Assembly: GCA_015143735.1 (NCBI GenBank)
Contig: VKHC01000002.1
Coordinates: forward strand, 1-51,330
Direction: 5' to 3'
Length of the DNA: 51,330 bases
Source: Synura sp. LO234KE
Lineage: Eukaryota; Sar; Synurophyceae; Synurales; Mallomonadaceae
Below, piece after piece: positions 47,912 to 51,330 of the stretch; within the stretch, counting starts at the first letter, position 1, and each line of letters begins with the position of its first letter. The notes under the pieces are model-generated. The model made no database searches and was not told the origin of the DNA. It was given only the letters and a program-made list of their open reading frames with translations. The position numbers and the translations under genes were made by a program.

Positions 47912-48174
47912 AAATGTTGCGTAGAACGACTAAAACTTAATACTGTAATAATAAGAACGAAGAACTACATATTCGTTTACGATAGCTAACTTCCGAATTT
48001 TTTAAAGACTAATAAGCAAGCTCAGCATCGGAGTCTTTTTCTCTACAAAGAAATACTAAAGAGCGTATATTGCATGTATATTAAACCATTACTATTCTAT
48101 TCTTCGACACAAATATCCTTTCTCTCCTGGCTGCGAATTCCGAAACTCGTGTGCGTTCGTATGTGTAAAAATTT
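47912..48174. promoter_or_regulatory. Shared intergenic (putative bidirectional promoter)
   Basis: This AT-rich 263-bp gap lies between the divergent starts of the NACHT-WD40 gene and the pseudouridine synthase gene. No specific element was recognised. Confidence 0.45.
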
Positions 48175-49224
48175 ATGAACCTGTTATTAAGCATCTCCAA
48201 CCTGATACAATGTCGTTTACAGTGTCGCTTACACATAGTACAATCTCGTTTGAAATATTACCGCTTTTGCTACGACCAGGTACCAAGTTATATAGAGCAT
48301 CAAGCTGCATCCAACGATGACTTAACGCATCGCTTTGTTGCTAGAGTTTCTTACGACGGGACCAATTTTAGAGGTTGGCAGCAACAATCGGATTCTTCAT
48401 TAAGAACCGTTCAAGGTGTTGTTTCTGCAACAATATCTAAGCGGTTTCAAAGCAGTGTACGTATCACCGGGGCCAGTAGAACTGATGCCGGAGTACATGC
48501 GCGTGGACAGGCGATTCACTTTGATTTGAATGTATGTGATATTGACTGTCGAAGATTAGAGTATACTCTAAATAGAATGCTACCCGATGATGTAAAACTG
48601 TATAATATCTCAATCGCTCCAACTCGAGAATTGGAGCGTTTTCATGCTACCAGTTCGGCGCTATCAAAAATATATACTTATCATATTTGCACAAACTCTT
48701 TCGTCGAACCTATTTTGAGAAATTATTGTACCCATTTGTATATGCCACTTAATATGCCGTTACTCGAAAAGGCATTGTGGGAATTCGTTGGGACACATGA
48801 TTTTATTTCGTTCGGAAATCAGATTGAGCATACTTTTAAGTCTCATCATCGCAGAGCAATTAAAAAAAATTCGCTCGTCACAGACGATGTTTTTCTAGAT
48901 CGCGAATCGCATCAAGAATCGCTTGCTGGAGATGCTCCCGATGCTCCTTTCTACACGACCACGAGGACCATATACGATATTCGACTGCAGCCTTCTGTAG
49001 TTCACGGCGAAGGATACTACCGCATCGACTTCCATATTCAATCCGCGCTGTATCAGATGATAAGGAACATCTTGGGCACAGCCGTGCTTGTTGCCGCGGG
49101 AAGAATGAGTTTATCGCAGCTCCGAGACCTTGTGCACACTGCCCCCGGTCGACGCCACAATCCGGCGAAGGCGTTGGCTCCGCATGGACTCACTCTAGAG
49201 CACGTGTTTTATGAAGATTTCTAG
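48175..49224 (+). CDS. tRNA pseudouridine synthase, TruA/PUS family
   Basis: This single-exon frame encodes 349 residues. TruA-type enzymes convert uridines in the anticodon stem-loop of tRNA (positions 38-40 in the bacterial enzyme) to pseudouridine. The family core is complete: VSYDGTNFRGWQQQ near 58-71, the catalytic Asp104 in ASRTDAGVHARGQ, the FHATSSALSKIYTY block, and the C-terminal YQMIRNILGTAV helix. About 50 residues precede the core and are rich in Arg and hydrophobics (CRLQCRLH...QSRLKYYR), with few acids. They look like an organelle-targeting presequence, so a mitochondrial or plastid enzyme is likely. An insertion near 225-260 is common in eukaryotic members. The start at 48175 is the one that includes the presequence. 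It is head-to-head with the NACHT-WD40 gene. Confidence 0.93.
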   Translation: MNLLLSISNLIQCRLQCRLHIVQSRLKYYRFCYDQVPSYIEHQAASNDDLTHRFVARVSYDGTNFRGWQQQSDSSLRTVQGVVSATISKRFQSSVRITGASRTDAGVHARGQAIHFDLNVCDIDCRRLEYTLNRMLPDDVKLYNISIAPTRELERFHATSSALSKIYTYHICTNSFVEPILRNYCTHLYMPLNMPLLEKALWEFVGTHDFISFGNQIEHTFKSHHRRAIKKNSLVTDDVFLDRESHQESLAGDAPDAPFYTTTRTIYDIRLQPSVVHGEGYYRIDFHIQSALYQMIRNILGTAVLVAAGRMSLSQLRDLVHTAPGRRHNPAKALAPHGLTLEHVFYEDF

Positions 49225-49613
49225 TGGCGTTGCATTCGCTCGATCTATCTGATCTATCTTTCACACTAAAACTCTCAACAAGCGTTCGAAGCCAGGAGGA
49301 ATTTCGTGATCGACGCTTAAATTCTCGTGTGTAAAATAATTAGGATACGTTATTATCTTAATTTCGCACGAATGAAAATATTGTATCAGATGCTGATTAT
49401 TGCGAAAATTTCTTATTAGTTTGAAAAGATGTCTCTCAAAAATCCAGTCGATATCAAAAATATAGAAAGTACTAATGACTTGAAACCTAAAGTTTACCCC
49501 CCTCCGATACTAAACTATACTCTAAATATAGGTTCAACGGGAAAAAATGAAAAGTAGCAGTGCTGATGGAATATCATATTTTTGGTCAAAATCACATAGT
49601 TCGTAAGGAGAGG

Positions 49614-49664
49614 TAGTTAGCTTGCTCCTTCTTCTAGAATAGTTAGCTTGCTCCTTACTAGAAC
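49614..49664. repeat. 26-bp tandem duplication
   Basis: Two adjacent units begin with tagttagcttgctcctt at 49614 and 49640. The second has one base fewer near its end. Confidence 0.85.
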
Positions 49665-49704
49665 GTCATCGCACACCAAGGCAGAGGGGAACAAGGACCA
49701 CGTA

Positions 49705-49751
49705 GGGAGCGAAAGGAATAACACCAGGGCCCCTGGTGCCTACTCGCTCCC
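49705..49751. other. Two-part inverted repeat (hairpin or cruciform)
   Basis: An outer 8-bp stem (gggagcga at 49705-49712 with tcgctccc at 49744-49751) encloses an inner 8-bp stem (caccaggg at 49722-49729 with ccctggtg at 49731-49738, single-base loop). Both are perfect and GC-rich. It lies outside any supported gene. Confidence 0.6.
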
Positions 49752-51330
49752 CGTTGTACCTCCCCCCACCCCGAACTGGGGTTGTGTACCATCAGCACCA
49801 ATTCTATTTGCCGAGAACCAGATCATAGTAGTAGTTAATTATACCACAGTTACTAGGTATCTTTAATTAGACCTGACCGTACGACTGGAAGTGGCTCTCG
49901 AAAAGATCCATTTGCTTCAGAGAGAAGGTGTCCCAGCCACCGTCAGGAGCATTGACTCGGTTGCAGAGTGTAGCATGAAGAAGGGTGTCGTCATGCCCTT
50001 TTGGAGTCGCCATGGAGAACGTTTGGAACGTGACAGGCAACATGTTGGTGTGAACTTGTGCTACGAGGGACTCGGGGCAGATGCAAATATTGAGGTGGAA
50101 GAAAATTTCTTTAAGTTCAAACCTCGTGGAGGTGACCAAACAGAAAAAGTACCAAGCTACCCTCCATGGGACGTGAATAACGTTGAAATAGTTGTAACGC
50201 TGAATCTCGAACTGCTGAGAGCCATATCGGTCCTAATCCTGAGATCTGCAACGAAGTAATATCCTTTCGATGAGCTCCAAATCTGCTGAAGGGTCTTCTG
50301 AGAAATGTGACGCTGCAGTAATCGCGCTCACTGTCCCCGATATCCATGAGCTGAGCGGTTTAAAGAAGTCGAGGTTATTGCTTTTCAGCGGCGAGGAATC
50401 GAATATGCCCCCAGATGGATGTCAAGTGCTGAAAATGAGTGATCTTATACCAAGGAAGGCCATACCGGGCAGCCTGAGCTTCTCCCTTGATAAGTAAAGT
50501 ACGAATGTTAGCCCTATCCCGATATTTTTCCCAAACCGCACCGATGTAAGAGCTTATTTATGAAATGGGCTGAAATAGTTATCAGTCGCGCAGGATTGAA
50601 ATGCCTTCTCGTAACGTGCAGCGGAAATACTCTCTGGCACCGGCGGAGAGAGGGGGAACGCCTCCTTCCGCTGAGATCAAACACCAGTGAGGTGATACAA
50701 GAGCGAACCCTTATTCGAAGTGGTCGCTAGGACTCTTTGCAAATACTGCTGGTAAGCAACTTCGACGGAATACTTTAGGTAGTATAAGATCCCGTGCCAG
50801 CTATCATACTTCCCGAGGATCCGATCTGAAAACCATGCTCCGAGGATTTATTTCAGCCCTACCACCGCGGAGAATGCACCCCTCCAACACTGGAATATTG
50901 GGAACCCGAATAGCACCCCTCAATCGCCGACTGCCATTAACGAATATATCACAGGCATGTTTCAAAGTCATATCAACGTTAGACCCACCTTTCTCCCAGT
51001 CTTCATGATGGCTGTATGGACTGGAGTTTGATTAAGAGACATTGGAAGGTTGTCCTTTCTCTCCGCGATTTGACTCGATGTATGGACTACATACTCATTC
51101 CGTTCACTAAACTAACTTGAAGCTGGAGATCGCGGCACGACGAAGAGCACAATGAGATTCGAGGTGTTCTGCGAGCGCCCCTCGGCGGGAAAAAGCCCCG
51201 CTTTTCGTACTTCGGGAGGAGCCCCACCGGAGATCTTGAGGCTGGAGATCACCTGTTGCAGCATAGCAGCTGCATAATGTACTACTGGTTATTTTGTGTA
51301 GTTACTATTTACGTACGCTGTATGGTGCGC

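Larger units (their letters stand above)
49225..51330. other. Gene-poor right end, no supported gene
   Basis: Several overlapping open frames lie at 49867-50497 on both strands, the longest being 122 codons at 49891-50259 on the plus strand. Their products have no domain, signal or membrane segment, and antisense frames are equally long, so I do not call a gene. From 50500 to the end I see nothing coding. Confidence 0.4.

Noticed and set aside
49867-50347. Opposed frames of 76-122 codons at the right end
   Set aside because: Both strands are equally open and no motif is present, so neither can be chosen.
1-51330. CRISPR arrays, rRNA, tRNA and bacterial operons
   Set aside because: No regularly spaced direct repeats with unique spacers, no rRNA blocks and no convincing tRNA A/B-box pairs were seen; intron-containing genes show the DNA is eukaryotic.

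Overview
The window reads as nuclear DNA of a microbial eukaryote. Protein genes are split by short GT-AG introns (44-222 nt) and there are no bacterial operons or ribosome-binding sites. The gene repertoire is NAK and TKL kinases, an ANTH domain, a NACHT-WD40 protein, a GT77-like glycosyltransferase and plant-type leucine-rich repeats on a Pro/Thr-rich stalk. The PT-rich stalk, the TKL kinase and the compact introns fit a stramenopile best, but this is inference and no lineage marker is decisive.

I support ten genes and rebuilt their exons by hand. From left to right they are: a three-exon GT77-like glycosyltransferase (minus, 4149-5521); a seven-exon, about 1451-residue membrane protein with a TPR-like lumenal part (plus, 5793-10804); a six-exon, about 1724-residue protein that joins a NAK/AAK1-type kinase, an ANTH domain and a TKL kinase (minus, 12085-17646); a small two-exon conserved protein (plus, 17831-18277); a degenerate SLC25-like carrier (minus, 25444-26340); an LRR membrane protein (plus, 26473-27996); a four-exon Cys-rich type I membrane protein (minus, 30520-32779); an F-box-like LRR protein (plus, 38178-39728); a two-exon DUF4062-NACHT-WD40 protein (minus, 43128-47911); and a TruA-family tRNA pseudouridine synthase (plus, 48175-49224).

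Eight of the ten form four head-to-head pairs with 132-271 bp between start codons, which suggests compact bidirectional promoters. Between the gene blocks lie decayed repeats: three diverged direct copies of an unknown element (about 19.5-24.2 kb), two LINE 3' ends facing tail to tail (34.8-35.6 kb), a small dispersed repeat family (34.3, 40.5 and 42.5 kb) and several minisatellites. The first 4 kb and the last 2 kb hold no gene I can name.

The most unusual item is the kinase-ANTH-kinase fusion. It combines a clathrin-adaptor kinase, an intact phosphoinositide-binding adaptor motif, EH/AP2-type peptide motifs and a second kinase in one polypeptide. Most genes also show an AT-rich 5' end that turns GC-rich toward the 3' end.
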